This document shows positions 38,879 to 46,409 of a stretch of 64,000 nucleotides of DNA, piece by piece. The stretch's first letter is position 1. The number at the start of each line of letters is the position of its first letter. Location: positions 186,001-250,000 of the forward strand of contig NZ_FNZZ01000001.1 in NCBI RefSeq assembly GCF_900109565.1. Direction: 5' to 3'. Under the pieces are notes generated by a model that ran no database searches, was not told where the DNA came from, and saw only the letters and a program-made list of their open reading frames with translations. A program made the translations under genes and the position numbers. This DNA comes from Sphingomonas palmae (GTDB lineage Bacteria; Pseudomonadota; Alphaproteobacteria; Sphingomonadales; Sphingomonadaceae).

Positions 38879-39223
38879 ATGACGTTGACCATCAGTGAGG
38901 ATCGCCCCGCCGCGGCCGTTCCGGACACGATGCCGCTCGTGTTCGAAGCCATTGTGAAGCAGCAGGCGATCGCGGCAAGCTACAATCGGGGTACGGTGAC
39001 GCTCGCCCCGCACATCGTGTACACCAAGCACGGTGAGATCTACCTCGACGCGCTGACGCTCGACCGCGACGGACAGCCGCCGCGCGAGCCGAAGATCGGT
39101 GCGTTCAAGCTGAGCGGCCTGACCGGCTTGCGCGTGACGCCGCGACGCTTCACCGCCAGCGACCTGTTCGAGCCAAAGGATGCCAAATACGACGGAGTGA
39201 CCCTGCTCGCGATCGAGCAGTGA
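38879..39223 (+). CDS. Hypothetical protein, possibly WYL-domain-like
   Basis: 114 residues. It has no membrane segment or signal. The central part (ALAASY-like IAASYNRGTVTLAPHIVY, then GEIYLDALTLDRDG and LSGLTGLRVTPRRF) has the strand order and the pattern 'strand, hydrophobic strand, arginine-rich strand' seen in WYL effector-binding domains, but the WYL tripeptide is absent and there is no DNA-binding part. This is a weak match. It overlaps the DoxX-like gene (GTGA), so the two form an operon. Confidence 0.55.
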   Translation: MTLTISEDRPAAAVPDTMPLVFEAIVKQQAIAASYNRGTVTLAPHIVYTKHGEIYLDALTLDRDGQPPREPKIGAFKLSGLTGLRVTPRRFTASDLFEPKDAKYDGVTLLAIEQ

Positions 39224-39615
39224 TCGACACGTGCGCGCAGCGGGTCGGGCGCTGGCTGCTCATCGCCTTCTACGCGCTGGCGGGCATCGGGCATCTCTAT
39301 TTCACGCAGGCGATGGTGCGGATCGTTCCCGCCTGGGTGCCGCAGCCGCGCCTCGTCGTGCTGGCGACCGGCATCTGCGAATTAGTGGGGGCGCTTGCGC
39401 TGATCTTTCCACAATGGCGCAGGCCGGCCGGCTGGGCACTCGCCGCCTATGCGCTGTGCGTCTGGCCCGCCAACGTCCAGCACGCGGTCAACGACTTGTC
39501 ACACGGCACCGGCCTACCGATCTGGTACCACGCGCCACGATTGGCGCTGCAGCCGCTCATCATCTGGTGGGCATTGTGGGCGAGCGGCGCGGTTCGCCTC
39601 AGGCGAGCGCCTTGA
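39220..39615 (+). CDS. DoxX-like small membrane protein
   Basis: 131 residues with four hydrophobic helices: GRWLLIAFYALAGIGHLYF, VVLATGICELVGALALIF, AGWALAAYALCVWPANVQHAV and LALQPLIIWWALWASG. AGIGHLYF and CELVGALALIFPQWRRPAGW are typical of DoxX/SURF4-like proteins. Some DoxX proteins belong to thiosulfate or redox complexes; nothing here points to one. The start is a GTG. Its last 17 bases overlap the end of the convergent gene. Confidence 0.8.
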   Translation: MIDTCAQRVGRWLLIAFYALAGIGHLYFTQAMVRIVPAWVPQPRLVVLATGICELVGALALIFPQWRRPAGWALAAYALCVWPANVQHAVNDLSHGTGLPIWYHAPRLALQPLIIWWALWASGAVRLRRAP

Positions 39616-40090
39616 GCAGCTCGTCCTTGTTCATCTTCGATCGCCCGGGAATGTCGCGCGTCTTCGCCTCGGCGTAGAGGTCGTCCTTGGTGCGGTGGTC
39701 GCGCGCCGAGCGGGTCTTGTCGGCGACGTCCTTGGGCTGGGCGGAAAATTGCTTGCCCTTCTTCGTGTCCGCGCGCTTCTTCGCGGTTGTGCGCTTATAT
39801 TCCTCGTCGCTCAGCTTCTCGCGCGCTTTCTTGGGCAGGTAGCGCTCGCCCGTCTCGCCGCTTTCCTTGCCTGACTTGGTGCCCCAGTCTTCCTCGGTCC
39901 ACTCGTGCAGCGAGTTGTGCTCGTCCTGCTCGCCGACGTAACCGCCACCGCGCTTCTTGTATTCCTGTACCGCCATCTGCGCCTTGCGCGCGGACCATTG
40001 CCCCTTCTTGCCGCCCTTCGCGCCGGCGGTGATCTCGTCCTTCACCTTTTCCCACAATTTCGGGTCGGTTTTCTCGGCAGTCTCGGACAT
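39599..40090 (-). CDS. Basic DUF5872-like protein with C-terminal Rho-N/SAP-like motif
   Basis: 163 residues, highly charged and soluble, starting at an ATG with GGAGG six bases upstream. The N-terminal 105 residues (LWEKVKDEITAGAKGGKKGQ, WSARKAQMAVQEYKKRGGGY, SLHEWTEEDWGTKSGKESGE, YLPKKAREKLSDEEYKRTTA, KKRADTKKGKQFS) match, from memory, a family shared by bacteria and large algal viruses. The C-terminal 40 residues (TKDDLYAEAKTRDIPGRSKMNKDELLKAL) resemble a Rho-N/SAP helix-turn used for nucleic-acid contact. Function unknown; a nucleoid or stress-related DNA/RNA-binding role is a guess. Confidence 0.65.
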   Translation of the reverse strand: MSETAEKTDPKLWEKVKDEITAGAKGGKKGQWSARKAQMAVQEYKKRGGGYVGEQDEHNSLHEWTEEDWGTKSGKESGETGERYLPKKAREKLSDEEYKRTTAKKRADTKKGKQFSAQPKDVADKTRSARDHRTKDDLYAEAKTRDIPGRSKMNKDELLKALA

Positions 40091-40178
40091 GCGGCACCTC
40101 CACATGCGACAACGCCGATAAGCCGGGAAGGGCTGCTCGACCGCAAAATAAAGGCCGGATCGGCAGCACCCGGCGCGG

Positions 40179-42482
40179 TCAGGTGATCGTCACGAACGTG
40201 TCCATCACGCGCTTGCGCCCCGCCTGCTCGAAATCGATCTCGAGCTTGTTGCCCTCGATCTCGGCGATCGCGCCGTAGCCGAACTTCTGGTGGAACACGC
40301 GCTGGCCGAGCGACAGGTCACCGCGTCCCTTGTTGCCGATGCTGACCGCGCTCGCGCGGCTCTCGACCACCCGCGTCGGCTCGCGCGTAAAGGTGCGGCT
40401 GGTCCACTCGCCGCCGGGCTTTGCCCCCAGCGTGCCCGCCGCGCGCTGCCAGCCCGGTCCGCGCCCGGTGCCGCGCGACACATCGGCGAACGGATCGGCA
40501 CGCTCGGTCCAGTTGGCGCGCCACAGGCTCTCACCACCCGACATCGTCGCCTCGCTGTCGATGTGATCGGCCGGCAGCTCGCCGACGAAGCGCGACGGGA
40601 TCGAGCTGGTCCACTGCCCGTAGATGCGGCGATTGGCAGCGTGGAAGATTACCGCTCGGCGGCGCGCGCGGGTGATCGCGACGTAGGCGAGACGCCGCTC
40701 CTCCTCCAGACTGCGCGTGCCGCCTTCGTCGAGCGCGCGCTGCGACGGGAACAATCCTTCTTCCCAGCCGACGAGGAACACGGTGTCGTATTCCAGCCCC
40801 TTGGCGGCGTGGATCGTCATGATCGTGATCTTCGGGTCCTCGCGCGTCGCCTCATTGTCCATGACTAGGCTGACGTGCTCCAGGAACGCGCCGAGGTTCT
40901 CGTATTCCTCCATCGCGCGGACGAGTTCGGAGAGGTTCTCCAGCCGCCCGGCCGCCTCGGTCGTCTTCTCGGCCTGGAGCATCGCGGTATAACCGCTCTC
41001 GTCGAGCAGCTGCCGCGCGAGTTCGGGGTGGGGCAGGTCGCGCGCCATGTCGCGCCAGCGCGCGACGTCGCCGACGAAGCGGCCGAGCGACTTGCGCGCC
41101 TGCGGCGTCAGCTCGTCGCTGTCGAGGATGCGCGCGGCGGCGAGGCTCAGCGGCAGTCCTTCGGCGCGGGCGAGCTGGTGCAGCTTCGCGACCGCCTTGT
41201 CGCCCAGACCGCGCTTGGGCACGTTGACGATGCGCTCGAACGCGAGGTCGTCGGCGGGCTGGTTGACGATGCGCAGGTAGGCGAGCGCGTCACGGATCTC
41301 GGCACGCTCGTAGAAGCGGAAGCCGCCGACGATGCGATAGGGCAGCCCGACCGAGATGAAGCGATCCTCGAACTCACGCGTCTGGTGCTGCGCGCGCACC
41401 AGAATGGCGACGTCATCGAGGCTCTTGCCCGCGCGCTGGCACGACTCGACCTCGTCCGACACACGGCGCGCTTCCTCGGGTCCGTCCCACACGCCGATGA
41501 CGCGAACCTTCTCGCCCGCATCCAGCTCGGTCCACAGCTGCTTGCCGAGACGGCCGCCGTTGTTGGCGATCACGCCCGATGCCGCGCCGAGGATGTGCGG
41601 GGTGGAACGATAGTTCTGCTCCAGCCGGATTACCTTAGCGCCGGGAAAGTCGTTCTCGAACTTGAGGATGTTCTCCACCTGCGCGCCGCGCCACGAGTAG
41701 ATCGACTGGTCGTCATCGCCGACGCAACAGATGTTACGCCGCTCCTGCGCGAGCAGCCGCAGCCATAGGTATTGGACCGAGTTGGTGTCCTGATACTCGT
41801 CCACCATGATGTAGCGGAAGCGCTGCTGATACTGCTCCAGCACCTCGCGGTTGCTCTTCAGAATGGTGAGCACGTGGAGCAGAAGGTCGCCGAAGTCGCA
41901 GGCGTTCACCGCTTTCAGCCGCGCCTGATATTGCTCGTACAGCTCACCGCCGCGCCCGTTGGCGTAACGCTCGCTCTCGCCCGCATCGACGTCGCGCGGG
42001 GTCAGTCCCTTGTTCTTCCACTCGTCGATCAGCCCGGCGAGGCTGCGCGCGGGAAAGCGCTTCTCGTCGATGTCTGCGGCGACGATCAATTGCTTGAGCA
42101 AACGCAGCTGATCGTCGGTGTCGAGGATCGTGAAATTGGATTGCAGCCCGACCAGCTCTGCGTGACGCCGCAGCATCTTAGCGCCGATCGCGTGAAAGGT
42201 GCCGAGCCAAGGCATGCCTTCGACCGCCTCGCCGACCAGCCGGCCGACCCGCTCGCGCATCTCGCGCGCCGCCTTGTTGGTGAAGGTGACCGCCAGGATC
42301 TCGGACGGCCATGCGCGGCGGGTGTAGAGCAGGTGCGCCAGCCGCGCGGTGAGCGCCGCGGTCTTGCCCGTACCCGCGCCTGCCAGGACGAGCACGGGAC
42401 CATCGGTGGTCAGCACCGCGTCGCGCTGCGGCGCGTTGAGGCTGGAGAGGTACGGCGGTTGGGCAATCTGCGTGTCGGTCAC
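40179..42482 (-). CDS. UvrD/PcrA-type DNA helicase
   Basis: 767 residues from a GTG at 42482. Superfamily 1A motifs in order: Q motif NAPQRDAV, Walker A AGAGTGKTAALTARLAHLL, FTNKAAREMRERV (Ia), DEYQDTN (II), GDDDQSIYSWRGA (III), LEQNYRSTPHIL (IV), IHAAKGLEYDTVFLVGWEEGLFP (V), LAYVAITRARRRAVI (VI). The C-terminal Tudor-like segment (LGQRVFHQKFGYGAIAEIEGNKLEIDF) is the RNA polymerase-binding tail of PcrA/UvrD. It unwinds DNA 3'-to-5' in excision and mismatch repair. It is divergent from the phosphate transporter. Confidence 0.94.
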   Translation of the reverse strand: MTDTQIAQPPYLSSLNAPQRDAVLTTDGPVLVLAGAGTGKTAALTARLAHLLYTRRAWPSEILAVTFTNKAAREMRERVGRLVGEAVEGMPWLGTFHAIGAKMLRRHAELVGLQSNFTILDTDDQLRLLKQLIVAADIDEKRFPARSLAGLIDEWKNKGLTPRDVDAGESERYANGRGGELYEQYQARLKAVNACDFGDLLLHVLTILKSNREVLEQYQQRFRYIMVDEYQDTNSVQYLWLRLLAQERRNICCVGDDDQSIYSWRGAQVENILKFENDFPGAKVIRLEQNYRSTPHILGAASGVIANNGGRLGKQLWTELDAGEKVRVIGVWDGPEEARRVSDEVESCQRAGKSLDDVAILVRAQHQTREFEDRFISVGLPYRIVGGFRFYERAEIRDALAYLRIVNQPADDLAFERIVNVPKRGLGDKAVAKLHQLARAEGLPLSLAAARILDSDELTPQARKSLGRFVGDVARWRDMARDLPHPELARQLLDESGYTAMLQAEKTTEAAGRLENLSELVRAMEEYENLGAFLEHVSLVMDNEATREDPKITIMTIHAAKGLEYDTVFLVGWEEGLFPSQRALDEGGTRSLEEERRLAYVAITRARRRAVIFHAANRRIYGQWTSSIPSRFVGELPADHIDSEATMSGGESLWRANWTERADPFADVSRGTGRGPGWQRAAGTLGAKPGGEWTSRTFTREPTRVVESRASAVSIGNKGRGDLSLGQRVFHQKFGYGAIAEIEGNKLEIDFEQAGRKRVMDTFVTIT

Positions 42483-42649
42483 CCGATCCACGTAGGCAGG
42501 GTTGCGGTGCGGCGCAATCCGCGGGAACGAAGCCGGAACGAGGCGCCGCCGTCTGTCATGCCGATCGGCCGATCTTCGTGAGCGTCTAGCTGAGCGCACC
42601 ACCCCGATACGCGCTCTGCACTCGTCCCGCTTCGAGGCACGTCTCGCTC

Positions 42650-42667
42650 GTGTCATCAAAACGTCAC
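42650..42667 (+). promoter_or_regulatory. Possible Pho box upstream of the PiT gene
   Basis: GTGTCAT, CAAA, ACGTCAC: two 7-base imperfect direct repeats 4 bases apart, close to the PhoB consensus CTGTCAT-N4-CTGTCAY (6/7 and 5/7). It ends 23 bases before the ATG, close enough that PhoB here could repress rather than activate. A further CTGTCAT half site is at 42553-42559. No -10 is evident. Confidence 0.35.
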
Positions 42668-42690
42668 GGGCAGGGAACAGGGGATGGCTC

Positions 42691-44328
42691 ATGGCAAGCA
42701 CCGTCCTCGCCTCGCCCGAGTCTCCGCAACGCTCGCGCGCGGTGGAGCTCGACCGGCCCGCTCACCCGATCGCGCGCGTCGTCTTCGCCGGATTGGTCAT
42801 CGCGGGGTTCGCCTACGCCGGGGTCAGCGTGTTTTTGGACACGCAGCAGGTGGGTGAGCAGCTCGCCACCGGCGTGTTCCTGTTTCTCGGGCTCGCGCTG
42901 CTGATCGCGCTTGGGTTCGAGTTCGTGAACGGCTTTCACGACACCGCCAACGCGGTGGCGACGGTCATCTACACCAATTCGATGCCCGCCAATCTCGCGG
43001 TCATGTGGTCGGGGTTCTTCAACTTCCTGGGCGTCATGCTGTCGTCGGGGGCGGTCGCCTACTCGATCGTGACGCTGTTGCCGGTAGACCTGATCCTCAA
43101 CGTCGGGTCGGGCGCGGGCTTCGCGATGATCTTCGCGCTGCTGCTCGCCGCGGTGATGTGGAACCTAGCCACCTGGTACGTCGGCCTGCCCAACTCCTCC
43201 AGTCACACGCTGATCGGGTCGGTGCTGGGCGTCGGGCTCGCCAACCAGCTGCTCCACCGCGGAGCCGGCGGAACGTCGGGCGTCGACTGGAGCCAGGCGA
43301 CCAAGGTCTTGTCGGGTCTGCTGATGGCGCCGCTGATCGGCTTCGTCGCCGCCGCAGCGCTGCTGCTCGTGTTGCGCACCGCGGCGCGCAGCCCGGCGCT
43401 GATGCAGGCACCTGAGGGCAACGCCCCGCCGCCGCGCGGCATCCGCGCCTTGCTGGTGTTCACCTGCACTGCGGTGTCGTTCAGCCACGGCTCGAACGAT
43501 GGGCAAAAGGGCATGGGGCTGATCATGCTGATCCTGATCGGCTGCGCCCCGACCGCCTACGCGCTCAACCGTACGCTGCCTGCCAGCGAGACGCCCGCCT
43601 TCTACGCCAGTGCGCAGGCTGCCGCGCAGGTGCTGGCGGGTCACGGCGCAGCGCCAGTCCCGCTCGACCGGGCGCGCCCTGTGCTGGTCGATGCGTTGTC
43701 GCACCGCCGGGTCGACTCGCCCGCCGCGTACGGCGCCGCGGTCGCTGTGTCGCGCGACGTTGCGACGCGTGTTGCAGGGTACGGTTCGCTCGACCGCGTG
43801 CCGGCCGAGGCGACTCCCAATCTGCGCAACGACATGTATCTGGTGCTCGATGCGACGCGAATGATCGCCAAGGATGCGGACAAGCACGGGTTTACCGCAG
43901 GCCAGACCAAGCAGCTCAAGGATTATCAATCACGGCTCGAGGCGGGCACGCGCTACATCCCGCTGTGGGTCAAGGTCGCGGTCGCGCTTGCGCTTGGCCT
44001 CGGCACGATGATCGGCTGGAAGCGGATCGTCGTCACGGTCGGCGAGAAGATCGGCAAGCAGCACATGACCTATGGCATGGGCGCTTCTGCCGAGCTGGTT
44101 GCCGCGGGAACGATCCTCGCCGCCGACCGCTTCGGCCTGCCCGTGTCGACCACGCACATCCTGTCGTCGGGCGTCGCGGGCGCGTCGGTGGCGAGCGGGA
44201 CGGGATTGCAGCGTCGCACGCTGATCCAGCTCGCCGCCGCTTGGATCATGACGCTGCCGGTCGCGATGCTGCTCTCGGGCGTGCTCTACTGGCTGCTGCT
44301 GCACGTGGTGGAGAGCGGCGTGCTGTGA
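42691..44328 (+). CDS. pit: PiT-family inorganic phosphate transporter
   Basis: 545 residues, low-affinity proton- or cation-coupled phosphate uptake. The family signature appears in both halves: GFEFVNGFHDTANAVATVIYTNSMP and, in the C half, GLPVSTTHILSSGVAGAS, with SFSHGSNDGQKGMGLI in the centre. About 10-12 membrane helices flank a poorly conserved hydrophilic segment (residues about 300-420), the variable loop of bacterial Pit. The ATG at 42691 has AGGGG six bases upstream. Confidence 0.93.
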   Translation: MASTVLASPESPQRSRAVELDRPAHPIARVVFAGLVIAGFAYAGVSVFLDTQQVGEQLATGVFLFLGLALLIALGFEFVNGFHDTANAVATVIYTNSMPANLAVMWSGFFNFLGVMLSSGAVAYSIVTLLPVDLILNVGSGAGFAMIFALLLAAVMWNLATWYVGLPNSSSHTLIGSVLGVGLANQLLHRGAGGTSGVDWSQATKVLSGLLMAPLIGFVAAAALLLVLRTAARSPALMQAPEGNAPPPRGIRALLVFTCTAVSFSHGSNDGQKGMGLIMLILIGCAPTAYALNRTLPASETPAFYASAQAAAQVLAGHGAAPVPLDRARPVLVDALSHRRVDSPAAYGAAVAVSRDVATRVAGYGSLDRVPAEATPNLRNDMYLVLDATRMIAKDADKHGFTAGQTKQLKDYQSRLEAGTRYIPLWVKVAVALALGLGTMIGWKRIVVTVGEKIGKQHMTYGMGASAELVAAGTILAADRFGLPVSTTHILSSGVAGASVASGTGLQRRTLIQLAAAWIMTLPVAMLLSGVLYWLLLHVVESGVL

Positions 44329-44351
44329 TCCGTGCCGCGATTGCGTCCCGG

Positions 44352-44465
44352 TAAAAGCCGGGGCGGCCCGTATCGGACCGCCCCGCAGTCCAGGGAAGGG
44401 ATCGGACGAGGGGGGATTGTCCGATCCGTGCGGCGCCCAACAGGGGAGAAAAGCGCCGCATCGCC
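44352..44465 (-). ncRNA. Candidate trans-acting small RNA with C-rich loops
   Basis: Read on the minus strand, three stem-loops follow one another. First TGCGGCGC / GCGCCGCA (44460-44429) with loop TTTTCTCCCCTGTTGG; then GGATCGGAC / GTCCGATCC (44427-44399) with loop AATCCCCCCTC; then a GC-rich stem CGGGGCGG / CCGCCCCG (44385-44359) followed by GC and TTTT, a typical Rho-independent terminator. The two exposed C-runs are complementary to Shine-Dalgarno sequences, the layout of alphaproteobacterial regulatory RNAs (CcsR/cuckoo and GsrN types). The 5' end is approximate, and no promoter is clear. The alternative is simply the terminator region of the PiT gene. Confidence 0.5.
44359..44385. terminator. 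GC-rich hairpin terminator (pit side and small-RNA side)
   Basis: CGGGGCGG and CCGCCCCG form an 8-base-pair outer stem; CCG/CGG extend it inward past a single C/A mismatch around the loop TAT. On the minus strand it is followed by GCTTTTA, so it fits a terminator of the leftward small RNA best. On the plus strand it begins 31 bases after the pit stop but lacks a T-run. Confidence 0.6.
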
Positions 44466-44573
44466 ATCATTAGCGCCCATGTGTTGCGCGGATGTTGCAG
44501 GCGAGCGCGATTTGATAACCGCGGCGACATCTTGCGCGTTGACGTGGGGAGCGACGCTGCCCGATGACGCGGC

Positions 44574-45860
44574 ATGCCGCAGCCAGCATCTCACCGCCGC
44601 ATCCTGCTTGCCAGCCTGGTCGGTACCTCGGTCGAATTCTACGATTTCTACATCTACGCGACCGCCGCATCGCTGGTGTTCGGGCAATTGTTCTTCCCCT
44701 CGGGCGACGCATCGGTCCAGCTGCTCGCCTCCTACGCCAGCCTGGCGGTCGCCTTCTTCGCGCGTCCGGTGGGTGCCTGGGCGTTCGGTCATTACGGCGA
44801 TCGTATCGGACGTAAGTCGACGCTGGTCGCAAGCCTGATGCTGATGGGCGGATCGACGCTCGCCATCGCCTTTCTGCCGACCTACGCGACCGCGGGGATG
44901 CTGGCGCCGATCCTGTTGTGCGTGCTGCGCTTCGGGCAAGGCTTCGGACTGGGCGGTGAGTGGGGCGGTGCGGCGCTGCTGGCGGTCGAGAATGCGCCAG
45001 CGGGCAAGCGCGGGCGCTACGGCATGGTACCGCAGCTCGGCGCGCCGGTCGGGTTCATCGCCGCCAACGGGCTGTTCCTGATCCTAGGCCTATTAATGAC
45101 ACCGGCGCAGTTCCTGGCGTGGGGATGGCGCGTGCCGTTCCTGCTGTCGGTGGTGCTGGTCGGACTGGGGTTGTGGGTCAGGCTCAAGATCAGCGAGACG
45201 CCCGCGTTCGCGGCGATGATGGAGGAGGGGCCGCCGCCATCGGTGCCGATGGGCGAGCTGTTGCGGCATCACTGGCGCCGCGCGCTCGGCGGGACCTTCG
45301 GTGCCGTCGCGTGCTTCGCGGTCTATTATATCGCGACCGCCTTCGCGCTCGGCTACGCGACCAAGATCCTTGGTGTGAACACGCAGTTGTTCCTGGGGCT
45401 GCAGCTCGCCGCGATCCTGTTCATGGCAGCCGGAATCGCCTTGTCGGGCGTGTGGGCGGACCGCACCACGCCGGGGTACGTGCTTGCCTGGGGATGCGCC
45501 GGCGCGGTCGTCGCGGGGTTCCTGCTGGTGCCTGGGCTCGGTTCGGGCTCGATCCCCGCGATGTTCGCGAGCCTGGCCTTCGCGCTGTTCGTGATGGGGT
45601 TCGTCTACGGACCGCTTGGGGCGTGGCTGCCCGGCCTTTTTCCGGCGCGCGTGCGCTACACCGGGGTTAGCCTGTCCTTTAACATGGCGGGAATCATCGG
45701 CGGCGGACTGACGCCGGTCGCGGCGCAGGCGCTGGTTGAACGCGGCGGTCTGCTGCTCGTCGGTGGCTATCTCGCCGCCTTGTCGCTCCTCAGCCTCGTC
45801 GCGCTCCTGCTCATGCGCGAGGCGCGCAGCCGCGCGGTCGTGCCGATCCCCACCGTCTGA
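44574..45860 (+). CDS. MFS transporter, metabolite:H+ symporter (MHS, ShiA/ProP/KgtP-like)
   Basis: 428 residues, 12 membrane helices. Characteristic MHS motifs: LASLVGTSVEFYDFYIYATAASLVF at helix 1, RPVGAWAFGHYGDRIGRKSTLVASL (motif A), LLCVLRFGQGFGLGGEWGGAALLAVENAP (helix 4). The family takes up shikimate, proline/betaine, citrate or alpha-ketoglutarate; the substrate here is not determined. The 245-base region before it holds the candidate small RNA; in the remaining 110 bases (44466-44573) I see no clear promoter. Confidence 0.88.
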   Translation: MPQPASHRRILLASLVGTSVEFYDFYIYATAASLVFGQLFFPSGDASVQLLASYASLAVAFFARPVGAWAFGHYGDRIGRKSTLVASLMLMGGSTLAIAFLPTYATAGMLAPILLCVLRFGQGFGLGGEWGGAALLAVENAPAGKRGRYGMVPQLGAPVGFIAANGLFLILGLLMTPAQFLAWGWRVPFLLSVVLVGLGLWVRLKISETPAFAAMMEEGPPPSVPMGELLRHHWRRALGGTFGAVACFAVYYIATAFALGYATKILGVNTQLFLGLQLAAILFMAAGIALSGVWADRTTPGYVLAWGCAGAVVAGFLLVPGLGSGSIPAMFASLAFALFVMGFVYGPLGAWLPGLFPARVRYTGVSLSFNMAGIIGGGLTPVAAQALVERGGLLLVGGYLAALSLLSLVALLLMREARSRAVVPIPTV

Positions 45861-45863
45861 GGA

Positions 45864-46409
45864 TTAGCCCTCGCGGCGTAGGATCGTGAGGCGCGCACGG
45901 CCGTACTGCCGCTCGGCATCGACGGTGTAGCCGGCCAGCTCGACTGCCTCGCCGCGCCCGGTCTCGATCGTCAGCCAGGTGGCCGGACCGATCCAGCCGA
46001 GCCGCGCCAGCTTGTCGGCCGCGACCGCCCCCGCGCCCGATGCGTAGGGTGGGTCCATCATCACCAGGTCAAGCGGGGCAGGCGCAGGACCGAGTGCCAG
46101 CACGGATCCTGCGCGCACCGTCGCCCGGCTCCCTGCGGCAAAGGCAGTCACGTTGGCGCGCAGCGCGTCGAGCGCCGCCCGGTCCTGCTCGACGAATAGG
46201 CAGGATGCGGCACCGCGCGACAGCGCCTCCAGCCCGAGCGCGCCCGATCCGGCGAACAGGTCCGCGACCGACAGGCCGTCGAAACTGCCGACCCTGCTCG
46301 CCAGCATCGAGAACAAGGCTTCACGCGTGCGACCGGCCGTCGGGCGCGTCGTGTCACCCTTGGGTGCGACGAGCGCGCGACCGCGCCATTCGCCCGCGAT
46401 GATCCTCAC
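45864..46409 (-). CDS. rsmD: 16S rRNA (guanine-966-N2) methyltransferase
   Basis: 181 residues. MRIIAGEWRGRALVAPKG, then RPTAGRTREALFSML, the SAM site VADLFAGSGALGLEALSRGA and the catalytic MMDPPYASG (DPPY) all fit RsmD. It methylates G966 of 16S rRNA. It overlaps the pseudouridine synthase gene by four bases, giving a small rRNA-modification operon. Confidence 0.93.
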   Translation of the reverse strand: MRIIAGEWRGRALVAPKGDTTRPTAGRTREALFSMLASRVGSFDGLSVADLFAGSGALGLEALSRGAASCLFVEQDRAALDALRANVTAFAAGSRATVRAGSVLALGPAPAPLDLVMMDPPYASGAGAVAADKLARLGWIGPATWLTIETGRGEAVELAGYTVDAERQYGRARLTILRREG

